64,000 nucleotides of DNA from Nipponacmea schrenckii (GCA_030562195.1 CM060200.1:39315468-39379467), one strand, 5' to 3'. Counted from the stretch's first letter, positions 12,454-26,000 are shown. Numbers and translations are program-made. Notes: generated from the sequence alone by a model not told the origin.

Positions 12454-12544
12454 ACAAAAGTGATATTTTTTTCTATCCTTAATATGACGTCACATCAGTC
12501 CAAAATATGCCGCCATTTTGAAAAAATAATGTACTCTTGGCACA

Positions 12545-12900
12545 ATGCCCGTACCAATATGTTGGATAATGGTCATCAAAGATCAAAGGGTGACGCCACA
12601 TCTGTATTTTAATCTATTAGCAGATATAGAAAATGCCGAAACATTTTGGCAAACATTAAAACACGCTAAACCAATAGCCACGGTTTCTATGGGAATAAGT
12701 CCCGAACAATGGGTTACGTTTTTTAAAGGCTTGTTAAATGTTGGTGAAATTTTTAATATATTGGATAATGATATACCAAATGATGAATACCATGAGGCCC
12801 AAGCTGGTTATAGATCTGGCTATCCACCATAGATCAGGTTGTATGGCCTTGTACAGAAATATATGTCCATCTAAAAGCGGAAAGACCCCCTACATATCTC
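12545..12900 (+). pseudogene. Non-LTR retrotransposon (RT region) fragment
   Basis: An open frame of 95 codons (12545-12832) includes an FWQTLKHAK segment and WVTFFKGLLN, which resemble the linker between endonuclease and RT in LINE ORF2 proteins. The text EAQAGYRSGYPP resembles the 'QAGFRKGxST' RT motif, and YGLVQKYMS-like coding follows after the stop. The expected RT residues between the linker and QAGYR are missing, so an internal deletion is likely. The resemblance is short and by eye only. Confidence 0.5.
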
Positions 12901-14740
12901 TTATTCTGATACTCTAGAATAGAGAGCAGTTATATTGGATCCTTACCAATAATAGATATCACCTGGCTGGAGCGTAACGTTTCTTGTGTATTCTTACTTA
13001 TGTTGTTCCATTGTAACATTTCTGGTGTCATTGTAACATTTGTAGTTGATATTGGTAGTCAGACGGGGTCTCTGCAGGTTTATACGATACAACACAGGAA
13101 CATCAACAATCGTATATATATATATTTACACATTAGGAACTTCTAAAAACTACAATATCATATCCATCCTCACTACATTTTGGTCAGATTAGCAGTTAAC
13201 TCCCAATCCTTTCTAACTGTGACCAGTTCTAGACGTCTATCTCTCTATCTGACCAACACCACTAACCTCTCATGTCCAAATTAGGCTGACCGATGGAGAG
13301 TTTGTATCAGTAACTGATCAGTGCCAAACATATTAATAGTTACTAATAGTGAAAGGATCAGGTTACAACCCTACGGAAGGCAGTGCCACTACTGTTCAAG
13401 AGACTCAAGCTGTTTCACCTGCATGCAACAAGAATGCGATCTTCAGTCCCTCTAGGAGCATCGGAAACATTTAAGACGGACATTACCGTCCAAGGTGGTT
13501 TAGGGGTTGGTGCCACTAATACAAGCTTCGTCATACTTACACCCGATTCTCTTTATAACTAGGCTAGTTATGAGTTAATTCTAAACTTCTAAGACAAACT
13601 GGTATTTTTGCGATCATTAGAACATACTTTTAAATATTAGCGGTCCAATTGAGCTATCAGTGTTCCGAGTGCCACATAACAAAGTTAGAAAACCTTTTGG
13701 CATTTAAGCGAAAAATATTGTGAATGTTATTTTCAAATGAAGAAGTTCAATCAAATCTGTCACTTTTGGACTTTGTGTTGATGTTTTAATAAAAGATGTC
13801 TGGTTAAGGTTGAAAGAAACAAATCCGTTTCAAATTATTCATAATTAGGATTCTGTCAAAGTTTTCGATAGTGGTACAGAGTCAGTCCCACGAGTACTGA
13901 CAATCTGTTCGCATGGTAATTTATATTCAAATTTGAACTCCTGAAAGACGTAGCTTCCATAAGGCGATGAACTTATCTTGTGCAGATATGTCAGTTTTAG
14001 TCTTTGGTTCTATGTTCTAAACCAAGTTTCAGTTTGAACCTAATGTGAAATTGTGCATTTCCTTGTACAGGTCGTAGTAGGAAGAACGGGTTTCACAGTT
14101 CAACATATTTACTTTCTACAAAATATTATATAAGTATATTTACCACAACCGTAACTTCGTATACATGGATGGTCTTCGTATACGGATTGTTTGATGTTTA
14201 TCTGTCTTGTTTCCTCCATAATTGCTTTACATTTAATTCTGTACAACACAATAGTTCACAGAATCATTCAAATTTCTGTCACCAAGATTGTCTTCACCAT
14301 TGTATAAAATTAGGCAATTATAGAAGTAAACATTGTATCTCGCGGGTTTGAAAGAAATAATACAATACGCCGGATCTGGAAGGATATGAGACAGGGTGTT
14401 TTATCAACATGTGGCATTTACATCTACTTACAAGATACAGAACAAATTTAATATTGCCCTTTCATTTTTTTAAATTAACTTAAGCTAAAGTTTTCAAACT
14501 AAATCTGCATAAAAATTATCTATAGTTAGAAAAAGAAAAATATAACCCAAAGCTGTATTGGCGAAAATGTACACTATGTACACTGAATGGTATTGCCACA
14601 GTTCGAGTGTAGAAAAGTAGGGCATATAAGTATAGGATACGTTTTTATAGTCTTTGAAAGGGATTGTAGGGAGATTTTCTATATTTTATTTGTGTATTGT
14701 GGAAAGAAAAAAAAAAAAACAACTAAATTTTACAAGGCTA
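12900..14740. other. No supported gene
   Basis: Mixed-composition spacer with a short (ta)n run near 13114. A faint monomer-like trace (caatctgttcgcatggtaattt near 13900, accaagtttcag near 14020) resembles the pearl-like monomer and may be a very old copy. Confidence 0.35.
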
Positions 14741-14987
14741 ACAACTTAGGTTCACAAGTCCGCCATGTCAGGGATCCTTTTTACCAGCTGGTCCTTGGCC
14801 GACCTCTTGGCATTGATCTTTCCCGGATTATCCGTACCCATTTACAGCTGGGTGGACTGAAATTATGGGTGAACTTTCACACACCGATCGAGATTAGAAC
14901 TCACGTCCGACATTTTCAACGTATCCAATGCAAATGACGTTATGACTTTAAGAACCAACGCTCTAACCACTGTGCTATAGAACCCCA
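14740..14987 (-). repeat. tRNA-derived SINE
   Basis: Read on the minus strand, the copy begins near 14987 with an A-box-like agcacagtggttagagcg (14959-14977). The B-box-like gttctaatctcgatc follows (about 14886-14900), giving the internal promoter layout of a tRNA gene. A body then follows with a cagctgtaaatgggta segment. A 13-A tract on the plus strand lies at 14706-14720. Cloverleaf pairing is poor, so this is a SINE and not a tRNA gene. A related but older copy lies at about 60.53-60.72 kb. Confidence 0.75.
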
Positions 14988-14989
14988 CA

Positions 14990-16900
14990 GGGACAATGAT
15001 ATCATCAATTTCCATCAATCCAATTTTGAGTCAGACATTTGTCCTTACTGCAACACCTCTTAAATTAGTATTTGATAACACCAATTATCGCTAAATATTA
15101 GGCCCTTCATGATTAGTTATGACATCTCTATTATACCCTTCACACAGGGATGCCATGTACATAATATATATTGTGTATGACGTACGGTGTATTTTTTTTT
15201 AACCTTACCTTACAAGAATCAGAGAAGAACGGTATATTTGTTCTTTTCTGAATAATAAGTCGGTAGATCTTCTAAGGCTTTCATGAAGCATGTCTTAATA
15301 TTCAATAAAGATTATTAAATCCTAAAATCCAGACACCTCATTGCAATGACCTAACTTCGACATTTGATCTTTTCCAAAGCAAATTTGCTTTTAACTGCAA
15401 CGAAACATAATCTTCTAATCTTTCTACAATATTTTATGTTGTTTTATAATGATCTGTAGATGTAACAGCCAGCCTAATACTATTTACAAAGACCTTTAAA
15501 AGATTATTTAATACGGTGTAAAAAATATTTAATCTATCTCGATTCTTCAAATCATTTTTTAACATAACGACGTGTTGAAATCCGACATTAATCCAATTGT
15601 TTCATAAACACAAAACTAAGTATGTTTATCTTGCGTTTAAAAAATAAATACTTATGAAAGTTTTCAGCATCTGACATCTTCCACAGCCCTATTAACTGTC
15701 CGCCATTCCACCTTAAGACTTACACCGGTTATGTAGCGATAAGCAAAAACAACAGGGGTCCGATTTATCAGCTTTATAGTGTATGATTTCAAGGTTATGG
15801 TCGGGGTGAACTTTCGGTTATTTCAAACCGGTTTCCCATTGTCAGTAATGCAGGTCAAAGGGGCTGAAGGGCTGTGCACGTTAAAAATTATCGACAGTTG
15901 GAAACTGTAATGCAGCTTTGCTGGCAAAATTAACATCCTAAGACAGCATGGCGTTGGCCGTCTTCATAACCCCAATCGAGTGCAGAAAGAGTGGGACTTA
16001 AAACAATACAAGTGTAATGTTGCATTGATATACCAGACAGCAACTGTAAGAATCCTCAAATAATATTAAACATATAATATTGTGTTTACCAACCTCTCTT
16101 GTCTTACTAGTTAAGTATGTATATTGTGGTGCACGCATATTCTTTCTTTGGACATTGCAGTAGGTTTAGCAGTAAGTGATTTTACTCGGGTATTGAGTGT
16201 CTTAGCATGTGTACCTCATTACCGTTTGATTTGAAGGTTTCCTGTCTATTATATAATATTATTATTACTGAATATTCGTTGTATGGTTTTGGTCTGTTTG
16301 ATTAACCCAGTATTCATATTCATTTCATTTCATGTAGAAACCTACATATGTATTCAACCTATTTATTGTACGGATTCCACCTAAATTAGATGGCATATTA
16401 TAGCATGTAACATCAAACATTATTTAAGATGAACAAATTTTACATTACAGAAAAAGTATGAACGTGGCAATCTTAATTGATGTCTTTGGGCAAATGTATT
16501 ACATGTATGTATGTAATTAACAAATAGTGTGATTTAAAGTATGACATGATGTAATATCACATCTGTTGTGTGTCTTGTAAATATTCCTAGTTTAGTTTAC
16601 CAGGAGATATGATGTATCAAGTACGTCTTTTTGACGAAGGCTGCAGCCAATGCGGGTTGTCTGTCTCGGCAAAGTCCGTGGTAAAGTGCATACACAGGAT
16701 TTGCGACCTGGTATTGCCTAGAAACCTTAGCGACACCTCCTAAGTCCAGAGTCATATGAGATTTTAATGCTTCTTTAGACTGCTTGCCCTGTTCAGTCGA
16801 GTTCAAACGTTCTCTTTGAGACGATACATAAGATGTCGGCGTTCAGTACTGCATCAAAAGCTCTTTAACTGCGCCCTTATGTGACAGAGAAAACTTACTG
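14990..16900. other. Spacer with a dispersed-repeat relic
   Basis: No coding region was recognised. About 15825-16010 resembles sequences at 21395-21615 and 25700-25815: a 'gtcagtRatgYaggt' block, a 'cgtcttcat' block and, in some copies, a 'gtRggac-taaaac' tail. This suggests an old SINE-like family on the plus strand. Confidence 0.4.
15825..16010 (+). repeat. Dispersed SINE-like repeat, copy 1
   Basis: It shares ttgtcagtaatgcaggt and ccgtcttcataa blocks with copies 2 and 3, and ends in a 'gagtgggacttaaaac' tail like the tails of mollusc SINEs. It is strongly diverged. Confidence 0.4.
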
Positions 16901-16902
16901 AA

Positions 16903-17130
16903 AGCTACCAACAGCTAACAAAGGTTTTAACATTAAAACTGCTGCCAACAGCTAACAAAGGCTTTAACATTAAAACTGCTACCAACAGCTAACAAAGGTT
17001 TTAACATTAAAACTGCTACCAACAGCTAACAAAGGTTTTAACATTAAAACTGCTACCAACAGCTAACAAAGGTTTTAACATTAAAACTGCTACCAACAGC
17101 TAACAAAGGTTTTAACATAAAAACTGCTGC
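16903..17130 (+). repeat. 37-bp minisatellite, about six copies
   Basis: The unit 'gctaccaacagctaacaaag' plus 'gttttaacattaaaact' repeats with very few substitutions, and the last copy is partial. High identity implies recent expansion. No coding potential. Confidence 0.95.
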
Positions 17131-17880
17131 CAACACAGCCTATTCATATTCGATGGTCATGCTTATACGTGGAGCCCTAACAGTTCAATATATATCCATA
17201 TATACGTACACTTAACATTTAACTCAGATCTCAAACGATCATCTGTAACACAATCATGTTATTTTTATATTTCACACTTTAGAATGATATGTATCTTACT
17301 ATGTACAAGCATAACAATGTGAATTAAAGATGAAATTTTAAAAAAAGAAAAATATCCATTTTATATCACTTGACCACTGAAAGTACTAGTTTTTCTGACT
17401 AGGTTACTCGTAATTACCAGATAATTGTTACCGGCCAATTAGTTAAACCAGGCTACTTTTGCTTAGTTCACAGGTACAATCAAGGTGAATCACTGAAAGC
17501 AGAAACATTAATTTAACACCCTTAGCTGCCACAGTGCCTTCAAATTTCTGTCTACAACCGTTACACAATAGAATTTTGTCGATAATTTTCGTACCTGTAT
17601 GAATTTCAATACCAACTACAACCTATTACTTCGAGTTTTAAATTGCCATTGGGTTGATTAAAATGACAATCATTTAAAATTGATTATCGCAATATAATTT
17701 TACAAAAAATATTTTCAGTTCGAAATTTCCCACAGGAAATTCCTTGAAGTAAAACATAATTGTGTCTTTTTTAAATATACCTAATACATTTCTTGAAAAC
17801 AGTTTGCCTCCAAGCCAACTGAACAATTGGATATATTGTTGAATTACGGGGCTCTCTGTTTTATCAATTTACACTATTAC
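17131..17880. other. No supported gene
   Basis: AT-rich spacer between minisatellites; nothing recognised. Confidence 0.4.
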
Positions 17881-17884
17881 AATA

Positions 17885-18360
17885 TCCCAGTAATACTAGA
17901 AGTCCAGTAACAATAGCGTAGTACTACTAGAAGTCCAGTAACAATAGCCTAGTTCTGCCAGTGGTCCAGTAAAAATATCCTGGTGCTTCCAGTGGTCCAG
18001 TAACAATAGCCTAGTCTATCAGTGGTACCAGTAACAATAGCCTAGTCTCATCAGTGGTACAGTAACAATAGCTTCTAGTGGCCATATCAATACTACCAGT
18101 GGTCAGTAACAATAGCCTAGTCTTTCAGTATCAGTAACAATAGCCAAGTCTATCAGTGGCCAGTAACAATAGACTAGTCTATCAGTGGTAGAGTAACAAT
18201 AGCCTAGTCCTATCAATGATAGAGTAACAATAGACTAGTCTATCAGTGGTCCAGTAACAATAGCCTAGTGCTTCCAGTGATCCAGTAACAATAACTTAGT
18301 GCTTTTAGTGGTCATGTGGCAAAGGCCTATTCCTATCAGTGGTCCAATAACAATAGACAT
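17885..18360 (+). repeat. About 30-bp minisatellite, roughly 15 degenerate copies
   Basis: The recurring phrase 'cagtggtccagtaacaatag' followed by 'cctagtctat' or variants appears about every 30 bases. Substitutions and small indels are frequent, so it is older than the neighbouring 37-bp array. Confidence 0.9.
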
Positions 18361-18637
18361 AAACATATTGTTATTTGAGAATTTGTTCATTTGACACCGG
18401 CCGAGATGTCAGGCTCTTTCACGACAAACCGAATGTTCATTCAACTCGATCCCCTTGTATTTCCTGCGGTAAAATTGCATTATTCTGATCTCACCTGTTG
18501 CTTGTACCCTGTACTACCAATGCCCAAAAAGCATCACCTTGGAATTAGCAATACCAATGCTATCAATGAACAAGAAGCAACAAGAAGCAACAACCTGGAA
18601 ATACCAGTGGAAGTATAACAAACCCCTTAACATATAA

Positions 18638-19560
18638 GTGACCACGAAGCGACACCTTGATATAACCATATGCAAATATACAATTCCCGGTACTATAAGT
18701 AGCCCATTGTTTACGTTTGTTTGCTGTTGTACCAGTATTGACTGAACATATTAGTGACCACGAAGCGACATCTTGATACGGCCATTTGCAAAGATACAAT
18801 ACCCGGCCAGCACTACAAGTAGCCCATTGATAACCTTTGTTAGCTGTTGTACCAGTATTGACTGAACATATTAGTGACCACGAAGCGACATCTTGATACA
18901 GCCATTTGCAAAGATACAATACCCGGCCAGTTGATAACCTTTGTTAGCTGTTGTACCAGTATTGACTGAACATATTAGTGAACACGAAACGACATCTTGA
19001 TACAGCCATTTGCAAAGATACAATACCCGCAACTACATGCCACCCATTGATAACCTTTGTTAGCTGTTGTACCAGTATTGGCTGAACATATTAGTGACCA
19101 CGAATCAAGGCTTTGATACAGCCATATGATATTCAAAGATACAATACCCGGTACTACATATAGCCCATTGTTAACCTTAGTTAGCTGTTGTATCAGTATT
19201 GGCCGAGTTATTAGTGACCAGAAAAAAAACACACTTTTATTCAGCCACATGCAAAGATACAATACATGGTACTGCATGTAGCCCATTGTTAACCTTAGTT
19301 AGCTGTTGTATCAGTATTGGCTGAGCTATTAGTGACCAGGAAGCAAAACTTTGATACAGCCACATGCAAAGATACAATACCTGGAACTGCATGTAGCCCA
19401 TCGTTAACCTTAGTTAGCTGTTGTATCAGTATTGGCTGAGCTATTAGTGACCAGGAAGCAAAACTTTGATACAGCCGTATGCAAAGATACGATTCCCGGT
19501 ACTACATAAAGCTCATTATTAACCTTAGCTGTTGTATCTGTATTGGTGTAACGCAGCTAA
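18638..19560 (+). repeat. About 117-bp satellite, eight copies
   Basis: The landmark 'attagtgacca' recurs near 18638, 18751, 18871, 18973, 19090, 19208, 19330 and 19446. Each copy also holds 'caaagatacaataccc' and 'ttagctgttgtaccagtattg'. Minus-strand ORFs here (to 118 codons) are repeats of the same peptide and are by-products of the array. The preceding 18391-18618 ORF has no domain. Confidence 0.9.
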
Positions 19561-22295
19561 TTATCAGTAGCGCGTAGGCGTTAACGTAGAATCTTGTTAA
19601 GATACAAACAACCTACTTAAGATATCCGCTAACAAGAAGAGAACCGGGTGTTTTGAATATGTTTTAGATATGCGTAATGACCAAAATAACACATTTGAAG
19701 GTTTTCAAGGGCATAATGATAAAACCACTTTGATTGACTGTATTTGTTACTTATAGACGTTTTCCTATATCACGAGGTTCCCGTGACAGAAAAATATCAC
19801 AGAGTTTCTCGGGAAAGGTTGGTTCTAAAGCCACTGATATTCGAGGTACACTGTCAGATACGGTGTACGGCGAGGGACAATCGATACATTACAAAACAGT
19901 AGAGTAGCACTTACAAGTATTCACTCGTTTTTTTCTCTTATCATCATTGCACCGAACACTGTTCCAGGTCCAGGCAGCAGGTAATGTATATCAGTTCAAC
20001 TTAATGAACTAAGAAGCAAGTCACAGACTCATTGATGTAGAAGATAGTGGATATAAAAATATGGACAAATTCTGGAAAGCAAATTTAGCACGTTCAACAT
20101 CTGTAAAATAGAGAAAAAACACTTGAATATATTTGAAAAATTTATTCAGAATTAACAAATAACTAACAACAATATTCGTTTACTTTGACACTAAAAAAAT
20201 AATGTTGAAAATAGATTCTGTTCTATTTGTCTTGAAATCTAGGATAAAATTACTCCGACGCTTCCTGTTGGCTAGAGGTTCAGAAAAGTAGGCCTTGTCT
20301 TATGGAAGGAAATTTTTGGCGCCCAAGCGAAAAGATTGTAGTTATTTTAGCACTTAAAAAAACTCATAAAACAATGCCTGTTTTCTTTGTCTCCCGTGGA
20401 AATTAAAGCATAAATACCATATCATATGAATGTAATTTTTAGGGGACGACAATAACAAGATAAAGGTTCTGGAAAACATCTCCTGTAGCAAAATGCAGTA
20501 TCGCGCATACCTTTATCATACACGCCAACCTGTGAAATATTAATTTTGTGTTACCCTTAAAGGCTAAACGTTTGTTTATGGTATTTTGATTCGATGAATT
20601 AGTTTACTCGCAAGTCAAATGAAACTTACTGACTTTATATCTGCGTAAAGTGATTTTTTTTGAATGATTCCCTAACTTACTCGAGAATAGAACAGCAGCC
20701 TCATGGTATATTCATTGTTGCGTTGATAAAACTATAAACATGATGACACATTTTGTCTTTGATTTTACGGAGAATTTTTTTTAGCCATAATTTGGGACGC
20801 CTTTGGGTTTAAATCTCTTAGAGAGCAATGTATTTTTATTTCAATGTAAATAATGTAAATAGACGCGAAACATTTTAAGTCTAATACCCCTTTTAACTTG
20901 TAAACAGCAAAGCGTGCCGAACCAGATCCGGATTTGGTATCTCATTTTTTAACACACAAGGTTGTACAAGGTTTATAATGGTACTAAAGTAAGACTGATA
21001 TTCTAATTCTCTTAAAACTTAATGAAAAATTTCAGAAAACAAGTTAGCCGTGTTCAGACAATAGTATATCCTCATACAATGCACTTGTAAGTTTGTCAAT
21101 TAAGTTTTCATTCGATAAATTGTCGAATTATCGTCCTAAAAAGTGTTTGTAATCGAATGTCCTATTTGAACGTTTTATAGAATCAATTTTCGAAAAGCAT
21201 TGTGATAGGGCTGATTCTCTAGATCTACGTAAAGCAAGTTGTTTTGATTTGTAAATTGAACGTTGTTATTGTCATTACGGTTCATCCCACAAGAATTTAT
21301 AATTAATAAGACATTATTTATCTCATTTCCATGTGGAAATGAAATCTTCGTACAACCATGTTATCGTTAGATCGCATCATGGCACCAGGGAACTTATACA
21401 TTTCAATCTGGTTTCTACTGTCAGTGATGTAGGTTGGAGGGGCCTAAATAAGAAAAAGCTTCTAGTTTTTTCAGAGAGAGAGCAATAAACCGAGGCACGT
21501 TTAATCTCCTCCCAGGCAAAAATCATATTCAACAATATGTCGTTACCCGTCTTCATTAACTCAAATGTTGCAATGCAAAATAATACTCCATTCATTTCAT
21601 TGTGGATGGCTAACAATGTAAATTCAACCTCGTGTGTCTATTGTTGGATGAGACTTCACGACTCCTGGACTGATCATATTATTTTCTAGGACAATGCCAA
21701 TACTAAGAATTCAGCAAGTTAACTTTAGCTGTATATAGATAGGATAATATATATTTGTGCCATTCAAGAATTTTTTTAATACAAAGAATAGGTTCAGAAA
21801 CGTAAAAGCTCTTTGTGCCTGATAACACTCGCGGAACTGGCGTGAGTAGAAGATTACACCGAAACCCTAAATTATTCGCATCAGACCTGAAGACTCGTGC
21901 AGCCGGAACAACAAATGCCTGGAGCTGTTATATAATTGGTTTCTTTAGTGAAATAAAAATACCAAATCAAGTCTTTTAAATTACAATATTTTGGCAATAC
22001 GCAATGATTATGTACTTCCGTTTAGGCAACGAGTGTTAATATGTACACCACAATTAAAACATTTGGCATCCATCACATTCTATCTATTTACCATCAAAAT
22101 CTAACGATATGTCAACATGTTCAGTAACTTTGTGAACTCTTTTTATCATCAAAGGGTTCAATTTGACTGTATGAATCTGCTATACTTCGCCCGTGTTCGT
22201 CAAATAAATGATCACCTTGTCGATTTCTGCTTCGTAGCTGGTTGCCTGTAGAGATTATGATGTTTTTCCTGTACTCTCGATTTATCCAAGCCTAG
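19560..22295. other. 3' flank / possible 3' UTR of the GPCR gene
   Basis: No coding region was supported. The part nearest 22295 should hold the 3' UTR of the minus-strand GPCR, but I could not choose a polyadenylation site. A dispersed repeat (copy 2) lies at 21395-21615. Confidence 0.4.
21395..21615 (+). repeat. Dispersed SINE-like repeat, copy 2
   Basis: It contains ctgtcagtgatgtaggt and acccgtcttcatta blocks also seen at 15.83-16.01 kb, and a middle block with 'ggcaaaaatca' that parallels 'ggcaaaattaa' there. The minus-strand 79-codon ORF over this stretch is not considered a gene. Confidence 0.4.
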
Positions 22296-23031
22296 TCAGA
22301 ATCTACTAGATACAATAGTCTTAGAAGTACTGGATCTACGAGACATTGCTCCCTTCGAATCAAATGAATCAAATCTTGTTCTACGATAGGCTTTTCGCTG
22401 CATTCGAAAACAGACGAAACATAGACACTTTTTGAAATTTCGGCGAAAATTCTGGCTGAAGATACAATAAAGAATTGGATTGGCCGCTGAATTAACGTGT
22501 GTCATTGTCATAACAAATACGAGGAAACTCCAACTTGCCGGTAGTGGACTGTCGGAGATGGTGTTGTATAAAAGATGGATTTGGATCGGCGAGTAGCTGA
22601 TAAAATAAATCACAACACTAGCTATTAACATCTTCACAACACCCTTTCTGGCACGAATTGTCTCACTGGCACGATCTGTCTGATTTTTGGCATTTTGTCT
22701 CATTTGAAATCTGGTGCACAGTTCTTCTGTACTAACGTAAAGTCTTCGACCAATAACACAATACAGGACTATTTGGGTTAAAATGGGTAAAAAATAAAAA
22801 ATACCACTTTCCACATACTTAAAGGATAAAAATACCGAAAGATGACTGTAGGGAAAAATCAATTGACACAAGGCTATCTCGTGACCTGGTCTAAGAGGGA
22901 TAACTCTGTTAAATAAAACTGTAGGCAGTCCACAAACAACTGCTGCAGGCCAAATTAACATAATAACACAAATAATCTTTTTTCTTGTACACAAAATGTG
23001 AGCTTTTATTGGAAACACTATGGCCACGAAC
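22296..23031 (-). other. GPCR terminal coding exon (TM3 end to C terminus)
   Basis: A pyrimidine-rich tract and cag (ending at 23032) precede the exon, which supplies the last base of Arg155 and then FVAIVFPIKAH. The open frame runs to the stop at 22296 without interruption. Confidence 0.92.
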
Positions 23032-26000
23032 CTGAAAAGAGAAAGAAAAATAAATAAAATCTTTGAAACCAAGTCTCGTTTAAATCAAGATACTAAATGT
23101 TAGTCCATCTGTTATGGTGTCTTTAGTTTTCAAATGCGTCGATTGAGACACAGGCACCACATCAATATTGCTAAAACTGGAATAAAATTAATCATTACAA
23201 AATACCCAAATTAGCCACTGATTAAAGATTAAAAAACAATTTATAGTCTGTCTTCGAATTAATGATTTCTCAATAAATATACAAGATAAGATAGTCATTG
23301 TGACAAATCAGTTTGTTATATAATAAATTTCAATCTCACAAGATTGGAACTTAAAGCTATTCCAACATTTAAATTCCTATTAATTCCCTCGAAATTACAC
23401 CAATTAGAGAGATTATAGTGATAACGTGTAGACCTGGAATGGACAGCAAGGGTTAAATTGCTAACACAGACGATTACATTCGCTGTATTACAAGACACCC
23501 GTCTCATTGTTAACGAATTTCGTCAATGAACCACCAAATTAGATTTTAAAATAGCAGGTTTATAAACACGTTAATAATCGAACAAATTTATCCTGATCGG
23601 ATAATTTACATTTATATCTAATGACTCTGTTATGTTGTATGCTGTTATATTGTCTGCACAATTTCCTACGAGTCTATTTACTAAAATTGTAGCTGAAATT
23701 ATTTATTTTCTCCTTGTGCATAACCGGATTATGGAATTACTTCGACTGCTTATCATTACACATGATTCTCGGCGAAAAATCTATGAAATGTTTGAAAAAG
23801 AAATCTAATATTTTCTTAACCAAGACATTATATTAGTCACACGTATTCTCATTCATGTACAAATACTTGACAACTGTAGCGACTAACAAAAGATGTACTA
23901 GAAACCTTTATTGGGTGACAAAACCTTTGCCGACCAAATGGTAATATCTTTTCCTAGCAATTCATACAATTTGGTGGTAATCACGAGATTACTTTCTCTT
24001 CTTTTTTGTGTCGTACAGACAATTCTAGGGTAATGACAGTGAGACACAAATTGTTCAAAGGGCTTTAAACTTCTATCAATACCTCTAAGCTGCCGACTTG
24101 GAAAACATATAATTGGCGAAAATTACATATAAACGGATTTTCTCTATTAATTTCAACCTTTGTCATTGTATTATCCATTAAAGTCGTCTACCAGTTCTGC
24201 TTTTTAACATTTTGTTTAAGATATACGAGTAAATAGGAGGAGAACCTATATCTCGCACGGATGTCAAACCTTTTGAATATACGTGGTCCATTAATGACAG
24301 AAAAATTACATCAAATTAAAGGGATAATAGATCTTAGAATTCATCAGCTGCCATAAATTTACAGAACTCTTCTTCTTCTCTTAGGCGAAGTGGTATTGAT
24401 TGTTATTGAAGTACGGCGTTAAGCAGTTTTGGTAGATCGAACCGGGTCTGAAACAAGATATTTTTGTACATGAAACTCCTTAGATTACTAACATTTGCCA
24501 TTCCAAGTTCCAATTTCATTAACCACTGTTTCCATAAGATATGCAATATTTGGAATAAATGTTCAGTAGGTATGTTTACATTAGGATAAAGGGTTTTTCT
24601 ACATTAGTTATATTTCTCTTATTGTCATTATGTAAACAGAGTCTGGAAATGTATATAAAAAAATGATTGATACATATGACATGGTAAAAAGATAGATGGC
24701 AAGGCAAGTAAACATACGCACACACATCAGCATTGTTAAATCATTTATTCCTTTCATTGATAGCGTATTTATACAAACAAACCATTCATCAATATCGTCA
24801 AATTCGAACTTGACCGTCCTAGTCAAAATCAAAAATTTCATCAAAATCCATTGCACCTAAAATAAAATTTTGACGCGATTTTACAAGTCAAGTGCAATAA
24901 CTCAAAATCCGTGTATTGAAAAATAGTCAATTTCAAACCGCCGTCTCATAAATTATAATGCTCACACCAAGTTTCATCAAAATCCATTGAAAATTGTAGC
25001 TTCAATTGTACCCACACCAAATTTTGACGCATGGACCGACGGACAGGATGACACATATTCATGTGCGCGTGTAAAAATTACATTTTCAGCCAAAAGTTAG
25101 TCAAACAAAAGTACGAAATGAAAATTGATTTTGTCTTTTCTCTAGGGGATTAAAGTAGATTTCCTCGAAATTCCATTAAATCTTATTTAACGTCAACAGA
25201 ATACTTTTACATATATCATATAGCCCATGTTTACTTTATATTACCCAAAAACCAGATAATGTAAAATATCTGGGAGATTTAATCATGTTATTCTACACAT
25301 AAAAGTGCATTAATTTCTCATTTATTTTTTCAGTTGTTCAATGCTAGTAGCTTGCCCACGATCTTTCTGCTTTTAATACGCTAGAAATTGGATTACTTTT
25401 TAACCAAGAAATGTTACAGAATCTATGTTTGAAATGAAGAAGGAAGTGAAGTGCTGATTGTTTACTGTGGTAACTCTAAATATGTATACTAGTACATATA
25501 TTGCAGACTACAAAGATCCAGAAAATAATTTGGGACAATTCTGGAAACCTTAGCCCAAGAGATTAACTCTGAATTTAAACAAGTATACATTTATATGATG
25601 CTATGATAAACCATACTTCCATTGCAAAAATTGCAGGAGTCATAAAATAAATATACAATATGTTGATGACCGTGAGATCACATTGTTGTAAACTTTCACA
25701 TATAGGTCTATTTGAACTATGGGAATTACCTGGGAACCCTTCCCATCTTCATTAGCACATAAGGTGCAGCAGAGTAGGACGTAAAACTCCATTCATTCCA
25801 TTCCGTTGGAATCTTAATTTAAACTCTTGTATGTATGATTCCAATTTCAAAATGGCCAGAAAGAATTAAATGTTTTCATATTAAAAGCGTCATGCTTTAT
25901 ATTAAAATTCCATATTCCCTATTCTCATGCTAATTGTCTCTTTTAGAATTCCGAAAGCACACTAGACAGAAACTTACAATAAAGTTTATCTGTTCAAAGA

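Larger units (their letters stand above)
9541..12455 (+). mobile_element. Pearl-like (internally repetitive) transposable element
   Basis: The left end carries agcttgccaggtaag followed by atacgcccac (9541-9571). The right end carries a tetranucleotide ACGG-type run (12381-12420) and then a hairpin, tatacgtccacat/atgtgggcgtata (12423-12453). Between them lies a long array of about 161-bp monomers. This plan, with tandem core monomers near 160 bp, an ACGG-like microsatellite and conserved flanks, matches the 'pearl'-type elements described from bivalves, often regarded as non-autonomous Helitron-like elements. No coding capacity is present. Related ends occur at 24.8-25.07 kb and 62.8 kb. Confidence 0.75.

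Noticed and set aside
14886..14987. tRNA gene
   Set aside because: A- and B-box-like motifs exist but cloverleaf stems do not pair; the sequence continues into a SINE body.
16903..17130. Possible CRISPR-like array
   Set aside because: Continuous tandem repeats with no variable spacers, in an animal genome.
18563..19286. Minus-strand ORFs with repeated peptide blocks
   Set aside because: They follow the 117-bp satellite period and have no start or splice context; they are by-products of the array.
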